A stretch of 64,000 nt of DNA from Carboxylicivirga linearis (GCF_018271995.1 NZ_JAGUCO010000012.1:62001-126000); one strand, 5' to 3'. Counted from the first letter of the stretch, positions 35,511-45,589 are shown. Translations and numbers: made by a program. The notes: generated from the letters alone by a model not told the origin.

Positions 35511-37883
35511 TTATGATCTAATGGTTCTAACAGCAAAAACCGGTCCTGCTCGATGCCCATCGTGAGGCAACAACTCTACTTTGATTTTGCTTTTATTCTC
35601 TATCAGGTTCTCCGGAAGATCATAGGTTACATTGATAAATTTCCCAGGAGCCATATTGGTAATGTTTTCGGTGGCAATAATAGTGCCTTCTACTGCAATA
35701 TCAAAGGTGTGACTTCCGGCAAACCCACCCCAATATTCAAAAACCAACGAATTGGTTTGCGATGGATCAATAGCCATTTCAAACGAGGCAAAACCTTCCT
35801 TTGGTATTTCGCGGTATTTTCTCGATTTATATTCACCTACCCACGATGCTTCTTCTTTGAAGTTATGGTCGCGCTCCGGCTGCATCTCTCCCAATCGAAA
35901 CAGATCAATGGTTTTTAGTTCCAGTTCTTTCTTTTTAGCCTGTTCTTCTTTGTATTTCTTTTGCTGATGCTTCCATTCGTTTGGTGTGTACGAATCCCAA
36001 TAAACAGTGTAAGTGCAATTATGGGTGCGATAGAATGGTTGCAATTCCACAGCTCTTGGCTGAGCTATATCAGTTAATTTAAATGCATTAAAATCCTTTT
36101 TTGATTCTAGTAACCAGCTGGCAGGATCGGCATCTTTGGTCATTAAAACCGGCACATATAAAGGATCTGCAATTTTTGGATCATTCTCAGGTCCAAGAAC
36201 TCCAGCTAATAAAACAGGTCCATTGAAGATGGCAATTCTGTTTTTGTTGTCCGGCATCGATTCGGTATGCAAGTTAAATGGCATATCAATTTTAATCAGG
36301 TCGCCATTTTTCCATGTATCTCCCAAATTAATAAATGATCCGGGTTGAGCTTCAATTGCCAATGTCTTGCCATTAATGCTGATATTAAATCCTTCAGTTG
36401 CCCATGCAGGGTAACGAACTTTTATTGAAGTGTTTTTAATTTCATGCTTATCAGACAGTATCTCTAATGTTGTTCCTTCTTCCTCAGGGAACAAAGTAGA
36501 TTGTTTTAAGCTAAAACCTTTTTCCTTCCAGTTAACTTCCGAGGCAATGAATTGTCCAACAAATAATTCATCTTGAGAATGATAATAAATATTTTGGGCA
36601 TACTTGGCATGATTCTCCATTCCTGAACCTACACAACAAGTAAAACCATGTGGATCTTCGTAAACCTTATAACCTCCCATGTCGAGGGATAAATGGTAAA
36701 TAACGCGTCCATCCTCAGGATTTTGTGATGATAAGATGTGGTTAATCAAAGCTCTTTCGTAGTAATCAAGCACCTCGGCTGAAGGGTTCCATTGGAAAAG
36801 ATGCCTTGATAACTTAAGCATATTGTACACACAGCATGTTTCAGCTGTATTATTACTTAACTGATCGTTTAATTGATCGGGCTCGTACAAATATTCGTAA
36901 TTATCAAAATCACCTGCCACATATGCATGATGATGAACCATCATATTCCAGAAGTTGACAGCTCCACTGTAATCGTTGGTATCGCCTGTTAACTCATAGC
37001 TTCGAGCCAAAGCCAAAAATTTAGGTATTTGTGTATTACAATGTTTACCGGCTAATACATCGTGGTTTTCGATGATTGGATCAACAATGGCTTTATGTCT
37101 GAATTTGTTTGAATACTCAAGATAGGTAGGATCGCCAGTTTCGCCATACAAATCAAGAAATGTTTCAGGGATGCCTCCAAACTCGCAATGTAGCATCTCT
37201 TGTAATTGCTCATCATTTAATTCTTTTACGATTTGTCCAACCCATAGGGCTAAATTTTTATCAATTTCAAGAGCTTTCTTATTATCACATAGCTTATAAA
37301 CATGAAACAAGCCATCCATTATTTTATGAATGGTGTAAAATGGCGACCATAATCCGTTAAGGTTAAATCCCTGGGCTTTAATTTTCCCTTTGGCAACTTC
37401 TTCTGTTAATACCTTCTCGGTATCTTTAAAAGCTCCGATAAAGCCGGTTGAGCTTTGAGCCTGGCATAAAGCCAATTCATCCACAATGTAATTAGCGCGA
37501 TTCAAAAACTCTTCGTCGCCGGTGGTCTGATACATTTGACTTAAAGCTGTCATGTAATGCCCCAAACTATGACCAGCCAATGATTCTCCTTCCCAGCCTC
37601 CATAATGATCCGCCTTAGGTTCTAATCCTGCATTGGTTCTAAATCGGGCCAAAAAACGATCGGGTTCATAAGCCAACAGAGTCTTTTCTCCCAATTCAGT
37701 AGCTTTATAAAAAGGACCATCCAGAAGTTTTACATCTTTAATTGAAAACAGCTCAACTTTAGGTTTCACAGTGTCTATCTCTTTGGTTTTTTCATTATTG
37801 CAAGACATCATGATGAATGTTAAAAAAGTAGCAGTAAGCAAAGATGACTTCTTAATTATTTGGGTTGGCGAAAATTTGTGCAT
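35511..37883 (-). CDS. GH146-type beta-L-arabinofuranosidase, lipoprotein (copy 1)
   Basis: A 790-residue enzyme with a probable lipobox (FIMMSCNN). The N-terminal region LFSIKDVKLLDGPFYKAT and the barrel segments WEGESLAGHSLGHYM and CEFGGIPETFLDLY are typical of GH146, the family founded on the B. thetaiotaomicron beta-L-arabinofuranosidase BT0349. The zinc-thiolate site is Glu348 and Cys350 in AETCCVYNM, with Cys416-Cys417 in FTCCVGSG. A C-terminal beta-sandwich of about 130 residues (from LGEMQPERDHNF) ends in RAGPVFAVRTI and resembles DUF6805. The paralogue at 39902-42265 shares the architecture throughout. It heads the GH146-GH43 unit downstream of a copy of the 15-base motif. Confidence 0.85.
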   Translation of the reverse strand: MHKFSPTQIIKKSSLLTATFLTFIMMSCNNEKTKEIDTVKPKVELFSIKDVKLLDGPFYKATELGEKTLLAYEPDRFLARFRTNAGLEPKADHYGGWEGESLAGHSLGHYMTALSQMYQTTGDEEFLNRANYIVDELALCQAQSSTGFIGAFKDTEKVLTEEVAKGKIKAQGFNLNGLWSPFYTIHKIMDGLFHVYKLCDNKKALEIDKNLALWVGQIVKELNDEQLQEMLHCEFGGIPETFLDLYGETGDPTYLEYSNKFRHKAIVDPIIENHDVLAGKHCNTQIPKFLALARSYELTGDTNDYSGAVNFWNMMVHHHAYVAGDFDNYEYLYEPDQLNDQLSNNTAETCCVYNMLKLSRHLFQWNPSAEVLDYYERALINHILSSQNPEDGRVIYHLSLDMGGYKVYEDPHGFTCCVGSGMENHAKYAQNIYYHSQDELFVGQFIASEVNWKEKGFSLKQSTLFPEEEGTTLEILSDKHEIKNTSIKVRYPAWATEGFNISINGKTLAIEAQPGSFINLGDTWKNGDLIKIDMPFNLHTESMPDNKNRIAIFNGPVLLAGVLGPENDPKIADPLYVPVLMTKDADPASWLLESKKDFNAFKLTDIAQPRAVELQPFYRTHNCTYTVYWDSYTPNEWKHQQKKYKEEQAKKKELELKTIDLFRLGEMQPERDHNFKEEASWVGEYKSRKYREIPKEGFASFEMAIDPSQTNSLVFEYWGGFAGSHTFDIAVEGTIIATENITNMAPGKFINVTYDLPENLIENKSKIKVELLPHDGHRAGPVFAVRTIRS

Positions 37884-37929
37884 ATGTTCTTGTTTCCTGG
37901 ATTACTGATTTTTTCTCAATGTGAAGAAG

Positions 37930-38004
37930 AAAAATTATTCCGGTAACGGCTGTCATTAGCGTTTAAATAACTTGCACAAATGTTCAGACTAAGACAACCG
38001 TTAC
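37930..38004 (-). promoter_or_regulatory. Regulatory site of the GH146-GH43 unit
   Basis: ACTTGCACAAATGTT (37970-37984, ACATTTGTGCAAGT on the minus strand) is identical to the copy upstream of susC. It lies between the arms of an inverted repeat, GTAACGGCTGTC (37943-37954) and GACAACCGTTAC (37993-38004), which pair at 11 of 12 positions. On the minus strand TAATTTTT (37930-37937) is a 7-of-8 match to the -7 box. The enclosed position suggests a regulator site; the large loop makes a simple terminator unlikely. Confidence 0.55.
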
Positions 38005-38025
38005 TGATAATGAGTTAAGAAGCTG

Positions 38026-39804
38026 TTAAATGACTTGAGTTATTTCTTTCAAAAATGTGCTTTCAGCTTCATTCAGTTCAGGAGCAAGTTTATCGTAGCA
38101 TTGCTGATGATATTGATTAATCCACTCAACTTCGGCATCGGTTAACAAACTTTTCTCAATTAATTTTGTATCGATGGGGCAGAGGGTGAGCGTTTCAAAT
38201 TGTAGAAAGCGTCCATATTCATTTGTCACCCATTCTTTACAAACCATCACATTTTCTGTTCTGATGCCATATAAACCTTCACGATAAAAAGCCGGTTCGT
38301 CAGACATTACCATTCCGGGTTCAATAACTCGATCGTTAAATTCCTGACGGATGCTCATTGGGCCTTCATGCACATTCAGGAAAAAACCAATTCCGTGCGC
38401 AGTTCCGTGTCCGTAGTTTCTTGCTGTTTGCCACATAGCATGACGGGCAGCTAAATCGAGGTTGCAACCTAAGGTATTGGCCGGAAACTTCAACTCTGCC
38501 AGACCAATAGTGCCTTTTAAAGTTATTGTAAAATCTTCCTTGGCTAATTCAGTAGGATTCCCCAAACAAACAGTACGAGTTATGTCTGTGGTACCTTCTA
38601 AATACTGACCTCCAGAATCAAATAATAGAATACCATCATTGGTGATAGAAGCAGCGGTTTCTGGAGTTACAGAACGATGAACTACCGCTCCGTTTCCGTT
38701 AAAACCAACAATGGAATGAAAGCTGGCCCCCATAAAATTTTCTTGCTGAGCCCTGAATTCTTTTAATTTCAAAAGAACATCATATTCAGTAATATTCTCA
38801 ACACCTGCTGTTTGATTGAGCCAGTAAAGAAACTTCACCATGGCAACACCATCTTTTTGCATGGCAATTTCAAACATTTTTATTTCTTGTTCTGATTTAA
38901 TGGCTTTAAGGATAGCTGCAATTGATAAGGTGTATTCAACTTTGGCGTCTTTGCTTAATGCATTTTTTAAAGCGTAATTAATCCGGTCGGGATCAATTAG
39001 AATTTTACCTTTAATATTACTTACATCGCTATAAATATCCTGATAAGGTAACAGGTTGATGCCTTCGCTTTGCAATTTATCTTTTAATGAATCCGATAGT
39101 TTAGCCTGATTGACAAACAAGGTGCACGATGTTTTACTGATAAGTGCAAATGATATAAAAACAGGGTTGAAGTCAACATCGTTTCCACGAAGGTTAAAGG
39201 TCCAGGCAAGATCATCCAGGGCACTTAAGAGAATAGAGTCTGCTTTCTTTTCAGTCAGATGATTTCTAATCTGATCAATCTTTTCAGCGCGTGAATAGCC
39301 AGCATAATTAACCTCGTGTTCAAATATTGGATTCATCGGTAAGTCTGGGCGATCCGTCCAGAAAGAAGAAAGTAAATCACCACAATCAGTAAGCTTAATT
39401 TCATATTCTGATAGTTCCGCCTGTAATGATTCAAAAGCAGATACTGAAATACATGTAGCATCGGTTCCAGCCAATTGATCGGATGTTATTTGACTGCTGA
39501 TCCATTGTGCAGGGCTGGGAGTACCTTCAATCCTGAATTTCATTAATTGAATACCGGTTCCTTCCAGTTGGCTTGCAGCCTGTAGAAAATATCTCGAATC
39601 GGTCCATAAAGCGGCATCATTTAAAGTAACTACCATAAAGCCCATAGAACCATTAAAGCCACTGATAAACTCACGAATCTGCCAATGGTTGGGCATGTAT
39701 TCGCTTTGGTGAGGATCGTAACCCGACATATACCAGGCAGCGATTCCTTTGTTTTTCATTTCAGTTCTAAGCTCTTGCAGACGAATCTTTATAATATTTT
39801 CCAT
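38026..39804 (-). CDS. pepP: Xaa-Pro aminopeptidase (aminopeptidase P, M24B)
   Basis: A 592-residue cytoplasmic three-domain aminopeptidase P, similar in length to eukaryotic-type XPNPEP1. It has two creatinase-like N-terminal domains and a C-terminal pita-bread metallopeptidase domain. Metal ligands are visible: two Asp in LFDSGGQYLEGTTDITR, His in GTAHGIGF, Glu in MVMSDEPAF and Glu in YGIRTENVMV. It releases the N-terminal residue before proline. No signal peptide is present. The gene lies alone between two units of the polysaccharide locus, with a strong terminator upstream of it. It may be a housekeeping gene trapped there, or it may process proline-rich peptides from the substrate; the sequence does not decide. 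Confidence 0.92.
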   Translation of the reverse strand: MENIIKIRLQELRTEMKNKGIAAWYMSGYDPHQSEYMPNHWQIREFISGFNGSMGFMVVTLNDAALWTDSRYFLQAASQLEGTGIQLMKFRIEGTPSPAQWISSQITSDQLAGTDATCISVSAFESLQAELSEYEIKLTDCGDLLSSFWTDRPDLPMNPIFEHEVNYAGYSRAEKIDQIRNHLTEKKADSILLSALDDLAWTFNLRGNDVDFNPVFISFALISKTSCTLFVNQAKLSDSLKDKLQSEGINLLPYQDIYSDVSNIKGKILIDPDRINYALKNALSKDAKVEYTLSIAAILKAIKSEQEIKMFEIAMQKDGVAMVKFLYWLNQTAGVENITEYDVLLKLKEFRAQQENFMGASFHSIVGFNGNGAVVHRSVTPETAASITNDGILLFDSGGQYLEGTTDITRTVCLGNPTELAKEDFTITLKGTIGLAELKFPANTLGCNLDLAARHAMWQTARNYGHGTAHGIGFFLNVHEGPMSIRQEFNDRVIEPGMVMSDEPAFYREGLYGIRTENVMVCKEWVTNEYGRFLQFETLTLCPIDTKLIEKSLLTDAEVEWINQYHQQCYDKLAPELNEAESTFLKEITQVI

Positions 39805-39830
39805 GGATCAAATACTTATCTTGTTAAAAA

Positions 39831-39864
39831 AATAAAAGTCAAAGATGATACTTTGACTTTTATT
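39831..39864 (-). terminator. Terminator of the GH127-GH127-HExxH-GH146 unit
   Basis: AATAAAAGTCAAAG (39831-39844) and CTTTGACTTTTATT (39851-39864) form a perfect 14-base stem with a 6-base loop. On the minus strand it continues into a T-run. It lies 37 bases after the second GH146 stop and separates that unit from the aminopeptidase gene. Confidence 0.85.
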
Positions 39865-39901
39865 GAATCTAATTTAGCACTAAATATTAACTATAAACCT
39901 G

Positions 39902-42265
39902 TTATCTTTTAATGGTACGAACACTAAATACAGGTCCCGCTCTGTGACCTTCGTGAGGTACCAATTTTACTTTTACTTTGCCGCCGTTTACCGTTAAGTT
40001 ATCCGGAAGTTCATATATCTGATAGAAGAATTCTCCCGGACGTTTATTCTTCAGATTTTCAGTAACCAGTTTATGGTCATTTACAAAAATATCGAAGGTT
40101 AATGACCAAGGGAATCCGCCCCAGTATTCAAATACCAATGCCATTGGCTGGCCCGAATAAACAGTCATATCAAACGAGAACCATCCGCCACGATCGGCCT
40201 GGCGATATCTTCGTTGTTTAAACTGATCAACAAACACTTTTTCACCATCGTAATTATGATCTCTTTCCGGCTGCATCTCGCCCAACTGGAAGAAATCAAT
40301 CGTCATGTTATCAATCTTCTTCTTTTGCTCTTGCTTTGCACGGTATTCAGCTTGTTGCTGATCCCAGTCTGCCTGATCAAATAAGTCGAAATAAACAGAG
40401 TATCTTCTTTCGTGAGTTTGATAAAATGGTTTGAAAACCACATCGCGAGGACGACCCACATCATGCGTTTTAAAAGTATTTGGCTTACCAGCAACGGGCT
40501 CCATCCAGTCAGATGGACTGCGCGATTCACTCATTAAAACAGGAACATACATCAACTCACTTACTTTAGGATCGTTTTCAGGACCTAAATCACCTGCCAA
40601 CACCAAAGGACCATACATAATGGCTACTCTGTTTGAATCATCAGGCATGGTTTCTAAGCGAAGGTCAAAAGGCATTTTCAGCTTAACTACATCACCATCT
40701 TTCCAGTCGCGATTGATGCTTACAAAGCTTCCCGGCTTTTGATTTACTGTAATGGCTTTATCATTTACAGTAATTTCAATGCCTGACTTTGCCCAATAAG
40801 GATAGCGCAATAACAGATTAAATTGCTTGGCTTTATCTGCTTTGATTGTTAGTTGAGTGCCTTGCTCATCAGGATATTGAGTTTTCTGAATGATTTTAAC
40901 GCCTTGATCTTTCCAGTTTAATTCCGATGCTATGTATTGACTTACATATAATTCATCGTTGTTATGATAGTAGATATTGCGACCATACTTCGAGTGATTC
41001 TCCATACCCGTTCCCACACAGCAAGTAAACCATTGAGGGTCCTGATAAATCTTATGACCACCCATCTCCAGCGAAAGGTTATAAATTACCCTTCCATCCT
41101 CGGGATGTTGAGAAGATAGAATATGGTTGAAGAGAGCACGCTCGTAAAAGTCTGCCACTTCAGGTTGTGCCTCCCAACTAAACATATGGCTCGAAAGCTT
41201 AAGCATGTTGTAAACATTACATGTTTCGGTGGTTCCATCACTCAGTTGATCGCGTAACGAATCCGGAGCTCCAAAATACTCGTGATTACAATGTCCTCCG
41301 GTAACGTAGGAGTGATGATTTACTACTCTGTCCCAGAAAAATTCTGCAGCATCACGGTCCTTTTGATTCCCTGTTAATTCATAGATACGAGCTAAACCAA
41401 CCAGTTTAGGAACCTGCGTATTGGCATGCTTTCCAGGTAAAATATCTTCATGGTTGGACAAAGGATCTAATATTGATTTATGATAGAATGCATCGGTCAT
41501 TTTCATGTAAGTAGTATCGCCTGTAACGGCATATAATTCAGCCAAAGCCTCGTTGATACCACCATATTCGCAATTCAGCATTTTTTGTATTTGCTCGTCA
41601 TTCAAATCTTTCACAACGGTTAGCAACCAATCGGCAAACTTTTTATTGATCTCCAAAGCTTTTTGATTGCCGCATAATTCATAGGCATCCATCAAACCCA
41701 TCATTACTTTATGCTGAGTATAATAGGGAACCCAGATTCCATTCAGGTCGAAACCCTGAGAGCGGATATCACCTTTGGCTACTTCCTCTTCCAGAATTCT
41801 TTTCCCATCGGGGAAAGCTCCAATGTATCCTTCTCCATCACTATTCTGACATTCTTCCAATTGATCAACAATGTAGTTGGCCCGATTCAGAAATTCTTCA
41901 TTGCCGGTTGATTTATACATCATACAAATGGCAGAGAGATAGTGGCCCAAACTATGACCAGCAATGGTGTTATCTTCCCAACCATGGTAATGCTCAGCTT
42001 TGGGTTCTAATCCAGCCTCAGAACGAAATTTGGCTAATAGACGATCTGGTTCATAATTTAAGAGCGATTGTACATTTAGCTCTGTAGCATGTTTGAAAGG
42101 ACCGTCCAACAGTTTCACATCTTCCAAAGGGAAAGTGAGTACTTTGAAATCAACCACTTCACGACCGTCAGCCTCAATTCTTGATTCTTTAGGTGAGCAA
42201 CATGCCATTACGGAGCATGTTAGGCCTAAAACAACAGTGTTTTTTATAAGGGATTTTAATTGCAT
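39902..42265 (-). CDS. GH146-type beta-L-arabinofuranosidase, lipoprotein (copy 2)
   Basis: A 787-residue paralogue of the enzyme at 35511-37883, with the same order of parts: lipobox (GLTCSVMACCS), KVLTFPLEDVKLLDGPFKHA start, (alpha/alpha)6 barrel, sandwich domains and the C-terminal domain beginning at LGEMQPERDHNY. The metal site is Glu347 and Cys349 in TETCNVYNM, with Cys415-Cys416 in FTCCVGTG. Copy 1 has a second Cys after the ETC motif (ETCC) where this copy has Asn. Two copies in different units suggest division of labour on different linkages. It is the last gene of a four-gene unit and follows the HExxH lipoprotein gene after 15 bases. Confidence 0.85.
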   Translation of the reverse strand: MQLKSLIKNTVVLGLTCSVMACCSPKESRIEADGREVVDFKVLTFPLEDVKLLDGPFKHATELNVQSLLNYEPDRLLAKFRSEAGLEPKAEHYHGWEDNTIAGHSLGHYLSAICMMYKSTGNEEFLNRANYIVDQLEECQNSDGEGYIGAFPDGKRILEEEVAKGDIRSQGFDLNGIWVPYYTQHKVMMGLMDAYELCGNQKALEINKKFADWLLTVVKDLNDEQIQKMLNCEYGGINEALAELYAVTGDTTYMKMTDAFYHKSILDPLSNHEDILPGKHANTQVPKLVGLARIYELTGNQKDRDAAEFFWDRVVNHHSYVTGGHCNHEYFGAPDSLRDQLSDGTTETCNVYNMLKLSSHMFSWEAQPEVADFYERALFNHILSSQHPEDGRVIYNLSLEMGGHKIYQDPQWFTCCVGTGMENHSKYGRNIYYHNNDELYVSQYIASELNWKDQGVKIIQKTQYPDEQGTQLTIKADKAKQFNLLLRYPYWAKSGIEITVNDKAITVNQKPGSFVSINRDWKDGDVVKLKMPFDLRLETMPDDSNRVAIMYGPLVLAGDLGPENDPKVSELMYVPVLMSESRSPSDWMEPVAGKPNTFKTHDVGRPRDVVFKPFYQTHERRYSVYFDLFDQADWDQQQAEYRAKQEQKKKIDNMTIDFFQLGEMQPERDHNYDGEKVFVDQFKQRRYRQADRGGWFSFDMTVYSGQPMALVFEYWGGFPWSLTFDIFVNDHKLVTENLKNKRPGEFFYQIYELPDNLTVNGGKVKVKLVPHEGHRAGPVFSVRTIKR

Positions 42266-42280
42266 AAATATCGTATTTGG

Positions 42281-43114
42281 TTACTCTGTATAAAGATTTT
42301 GAGCACTATGACAGGAAGGGCTTTCTTTGAAATCGGAAAAATACTTACTGACCAGTTTATAAAGATCAGGGTCGTACTTTTTCATATCCTCACGCGTATT
42401 CACCCAATTGTGCTTACCATCCGGCTCAGCTACCTCGGCATTAACATTAAACCAGTTTTGAACAGCTTCAGCCCAGTATTCATATAGATTAGTAGCGGCA
42501 TAGGTGTTTTTGTATTTACCTTCGGCCATTGCTTTATCTAACATTTTTTGAAGCGTATCGTTAAAAGTATCATCAATTGGAGCAATACCAATCAAGTGAA
42601 TTGCATGAGCAAATTCGTGAATGGTAATATCCTCGGCATGATACTTATCAATCTGATAGCAAAGCAGATTTTCTTCAGCACAAGTGGTTAAAGGTAAATT
42701 CATATCACCACCTAAACCCCGGGCACGAACATCCCAGTTTATGGTTGTGTCGTTAGCCAAATCGGCATGTTCCGGTATATCAGTTGTGCCTTCGTAACGA
42801 GCCATAATACCTAAACGAGCACCTACTTTTACCATTTGATTTAATACATCATCAGGTAAATCACCTGTCATAAAATCGATGATTTCACAAGCCTTGACAA
42901 AAGCTGAATCGGGCACCCGCCACGAACTCATAATTTGAATCCCATTTACATTGGCATATTTCTTATAAAAAGGATCGCGATTTAGTGATGCGGGTGGCGC
43001 TGTTATGGTATATTTATTCGAAGCGCATTCACATTTCTTTTTGTTATTAGCACATGACGATGACACCAAAACAGTCATCATCACACCTAAAAGTAAAATC
43101 GATTTTATATTCAT
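42281..43114 (-). CDS. HExxH zinc-metallopeptidase-like lipoprotein
   Basis: A 277-residue lipoprotein (lipobox VSSSC) with a Cys-rich start. The motif TIHEFAHAIH (His166, Glu167, His170) is a canonical zincin site. A probable third ligand Glu follows in YEYWAEAVQNWF, about 50 residues later, as in gluzincin-type enzymes. It is unrelated in sequence to the two DUF6055-type proteins in this locus apart from the zinc motif. The gene sits between GH127 and GH146 genes with 44- and 15-base gaps, so it is co-expressed with beta-arabinofuranosidases. Proteolysis of a glycosylated protein backbone is the natural guess; the substrate is unknown. Confidence 0.72.
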   Translation of the reverse strand: MNIKSILLLGVMMTVLVSSSCANNKKKCECASNKYTITAPPASLNRDPFYKKYANVNGIQIMSSWRVPDSAFVKACEIIDFMTGDLPDDVLNQMVKVGARLGIMARYEGTTDIPEHADLANDTTINWDVRARGLGGDMNLPLTTCAEENLLCYQIDKYHAEDITIHEFAHAIHLIGIAPIDDTFNDTLQKMLDKAMAEGKYKNTYAATNLYEYWAEAVQNWFNVNAEVAEPDGKHNWVNTREDMKKYDPDLYKLVSKYFSDFKESPSCHSAQNLYTE

Positions 43115-43158
43115 TCTTCTCTACATTAAAAATGGTTAGTGATGTTGCGTTGTACTAA

Positions 43159-45561
43159 CTATTTTATTTTCCACTCTAAAATACCGCCTGATTCGCCTTC
43201 CTGTAATTGTGCTTTAATGCGTATTGCAGTTGTTTTAACCGGTTTAAAGTTGACTGTATTATACTGATCTAAAGCCACACCATATTCGTCGCTTGTTTCA
43301 ACATCAGCCCATTCTCCTGCTTTGTTTTTATATAGCAAACTCCAGTGCTCAGGTACACGGTAATTGCCATCGTAATGATCCATATTTAACCAATAAACAG
43401 AAGATTGAGCAATGGTAACAGGAGATTCGAATACGTAATCAACGGTTTCTTCACTTCCTTCTTTCAGCCACCAATAGAAATACGACTTATCTACATCGCC
43501 CGAATTTTTAGGTTCAAAACCATCGTTTAATCCCGGAGCCCATCCGCTTGAAGCTTCAGGTGTTGCTTTTGAAGCCAATGATGCTGCTGGTTTTGCAATA
43601 GCTGTTTGCTTGTTGTCTGGTAACCAAACCAACATGTTGGATGTTCCTCTGTTGTTCCATGCATAGTAAGGTATTGCAGTTAATTCGGTTGGTTCAGTCG
43701 ATTCTTTCCCGTCTTTTGAAGTTACTTGATTTGCTCCCATGGTAAGTTTAACCACACCACCCAATAATGAAGCATCAAATTCGTCTGTTACTTCAGCATC
43801 TTCCGGTGCATAGTTGTTAAACATGAAGCCATCGTTGTTGTCTTTATCTTCGAAACAGAATACAACAGGTCCTCTTTGATAAGCTATCTTACCCTGATCG
43901 TAGGTGGCTTTTTCATTGGCTATTACTTTTCGAACCGGCATTGGAAAATTAATGGTGATTTTATCACCAGGCTTCCATGTGGTATCTAATACAACGTAAC
44001 CTTCATTGGTTTTAACTGATTGTTTTTTGCCATTGATACTTATTGTGTATGCATCTTTTATCTCTTTGGCAAAATGATATAAATCAGATGGTACAGGTTG
44101 GTTATGTGCCCATCCCGGAATTCTGATTTTAAGTTCCATTTTGGTTGATGAAGGCTCATCAATGGTGATGTTAACCTTGCCTTCCCAAGGGTATTTGGTT
44201 TCCTGACTAATACCTACTGTTTCGTCTCCAAAAGGAATTTTGGCGGTACTTTGTGCGAACAGGTTTACGTAAACCGTATGCTTATCTGTTGCATACATAT
44301 ATCCTGGAACAGAGGCCATAAAGCGAGTGATATTACCCGGACAACAAGCACATCCAAACCATGGAGCTCTGTCGTGGTTATGAGCTGATTCCAACGGATT
44401 ATCGTAAAAGAATTTATCACCACTCAACGAAACACCGGAAATCACTCCGTTGTAAAGAGTACGTTCCAATACATCGTAATATTTGGCATCGTGTTCATTC
44501 AAGAACAAGCGATAATTCCAGTAAACATTAGATATTGAAGCGCATGTTTCGCAATACGAAGTCATGTTGTTTAACTCGTAATTAGGGCCAAAACCTTCGC
44601 CCTGAGCACGAGATCCAATTCCGCCTGTGATGTAAAGTTTTTTAGTAACCACATTATCCCAAACTCGTTTGGTGGCTTCCATCAAATGTTGGTCGTGCAG
44701 CAACGAAGCCACATCAGTTACACCCGAATACATGTATCCTAAACGAACAGCATGACCTACAGCTTCTTCCTGTTCAACAATTGGCTTGTGATCCTGGCTA
44801 TAGGCATTTAATTTATGACCATCCGTTCCTCTACCTGTCTCTTCCACAAAATAATGAGCCAGATCGAGATATTTTTTATCGTTAGTTACTCGGTACAATT
44901 TAACCAAAGCCATCTCGATAATAGGATGACCTGATGGAACATGTTTTTGTCCTTCATTAGGGCCGAACTCCTCATTTACCAGATTGGCATTTTTAATGGC
45001 AATATCTAATAAACTTCTTTTACCAGTAGCCTGGTAATGTGCTACAGCGGCTTCGTACAAGTGGCCGCTGTTGTATAGTTCATGACTGTTTAAACGATCC
45101 CAACGACCTTTTCCGTACCAACCGGTTAAACGCTCGCATTTGTTGGTTACACAGGTTGTAAGATATCCGTCATCCTCTTGTCCGGCAGCAATTAGGGTAA
45201 TTACACTATCAAGGTAATGATCCAAATCGGCATCGTATTGAGCGGCCAACGAGTAAGATGCTCCTTCCAATACTTTGTAAATATCGGTATCATCAAAAGG
45301 AAAATCGCCCTGATGCTCGCCTTCTATTAAACCGCCGGCTAACGCAAAATTGTCTAATCTGCCTGTTTCTTCACATTTACCAAAAGCCGATGGAATTGAA
45401 ACGGTTCTGTTTGTCTCAATTTTAGGAGCCCAAAAGCTATCGGTAAACTTAACAGAAGTAAAAGGCACAGGGGTTAAAGGTTCCTTTCGACCTTCTTTAC
45501 TGGTGCAAGAGAAGGCCAAAAGGGTAAGAATTGAGGAATATATTAAATGTCTTATTTTCAT
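43159..45561 (-). CDS. GH127 beta-L-arabinofuranosidase, lipoprotein
   Basis: An 800-residue enzyme with a lipobox (LTLLAFSC). The catalytic region starts at PFTSVKFTDSFWAPKIETN and keeps the full GH127 site: Cys337, Glu338 and Cys340 in SYCETCASI, and Cys404, Cys406 and Cys407 in GCACCPGN. In the characterised enzyme HypBA1 the equivalents are Glu338, Cys340, Cys417 (nucleophile) and Cys418. A C-terminal discoidin-like domain of about 140 residues follows (from ASLASKATPEASSGW). HypBA1 hydrolyses beta-1,2-linked arabinofuranose of hydroxyproline-rich glycoproteins. It is preceded by a GH127 paralogue with a 28-base gap, which looks like a tandem duplication. Confidence 0.88.
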   Translation of the reverse strand: MKIRHLIYSSILTLLAFSCTSKEGRKEPLTPVPFTSVKFTDSFWAPKIETNRTVSIPSAFGKCEETGRLDNFALAGGLIEGEHQGDFPFDDTDIYKVLEGASYSLAAQYDADLDHYLDSVITLIAAGQEDDGYLTTCVTNKCERLTGWYGKGRWDRLNSHELYNSGHLYEAAVAHYQATGKRSLLDIAIKNANLVNEEFGPNEGQKHVPSGHPIIEMALVKLYRVTNDKKYLDLAHYFVEETGRGTDGHKLNAYSQDHKPIVEQEEAVGHAVRLGYMYSGVTDVASLLHDQHLMEATKRVWDNVVTKKLYITGGIGSRAQGEGFGPNYELNNMTSYCETCASISNVYWNYRLFLNEHDAKYYDVLERTLYNGVISGVSLSGDKFFYDNPLESAHNHDRAPWFGCACCPGNITRFMASVPGYMYATDKHTVYVNLFAQSTAKIPFGDETVGISQETKYPWEGKVNITIDEPSSTKMELKIRIPGWAHNQPVPSDLYHFAKEIKDAYTISINGKKQSVKTNEGYVVLDTTWKPGDKITINFPMPVRKVIANEKATYDQGKIAYQRGPVVFCFEDKDNNDGFMFNNYAPEDAEVTDEFDASLLGGVVKLTMGANQVTSKDGKESTEPTELTAIPYYAWNNRGTSNMLVWLPDNKQTAIAKPAASLASKATPEASSGWAPGLNDGFEPKNSGDVDKSYFYWWLKEGSEETVDYVFESPVTIAQSSVYWLNMDHYDGNYRVPEHWSLLYKNKAGEWADVETSDEYGVALDQYNTVNFKPVKTTAIRIKAQLQEGESGGILEWKIK

Positions 45562-45589
45562 TATATTCTGTTATTGAGTTCTATTTGTT

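Noticed and set aside
35511-42265. GH146 pair as a very recent duplication flanking a mobile gene
   Set aside because: The two copies differ at many positions, and the intervening aminopeptidase has no transposase, terminal repeats or target duplication around it.
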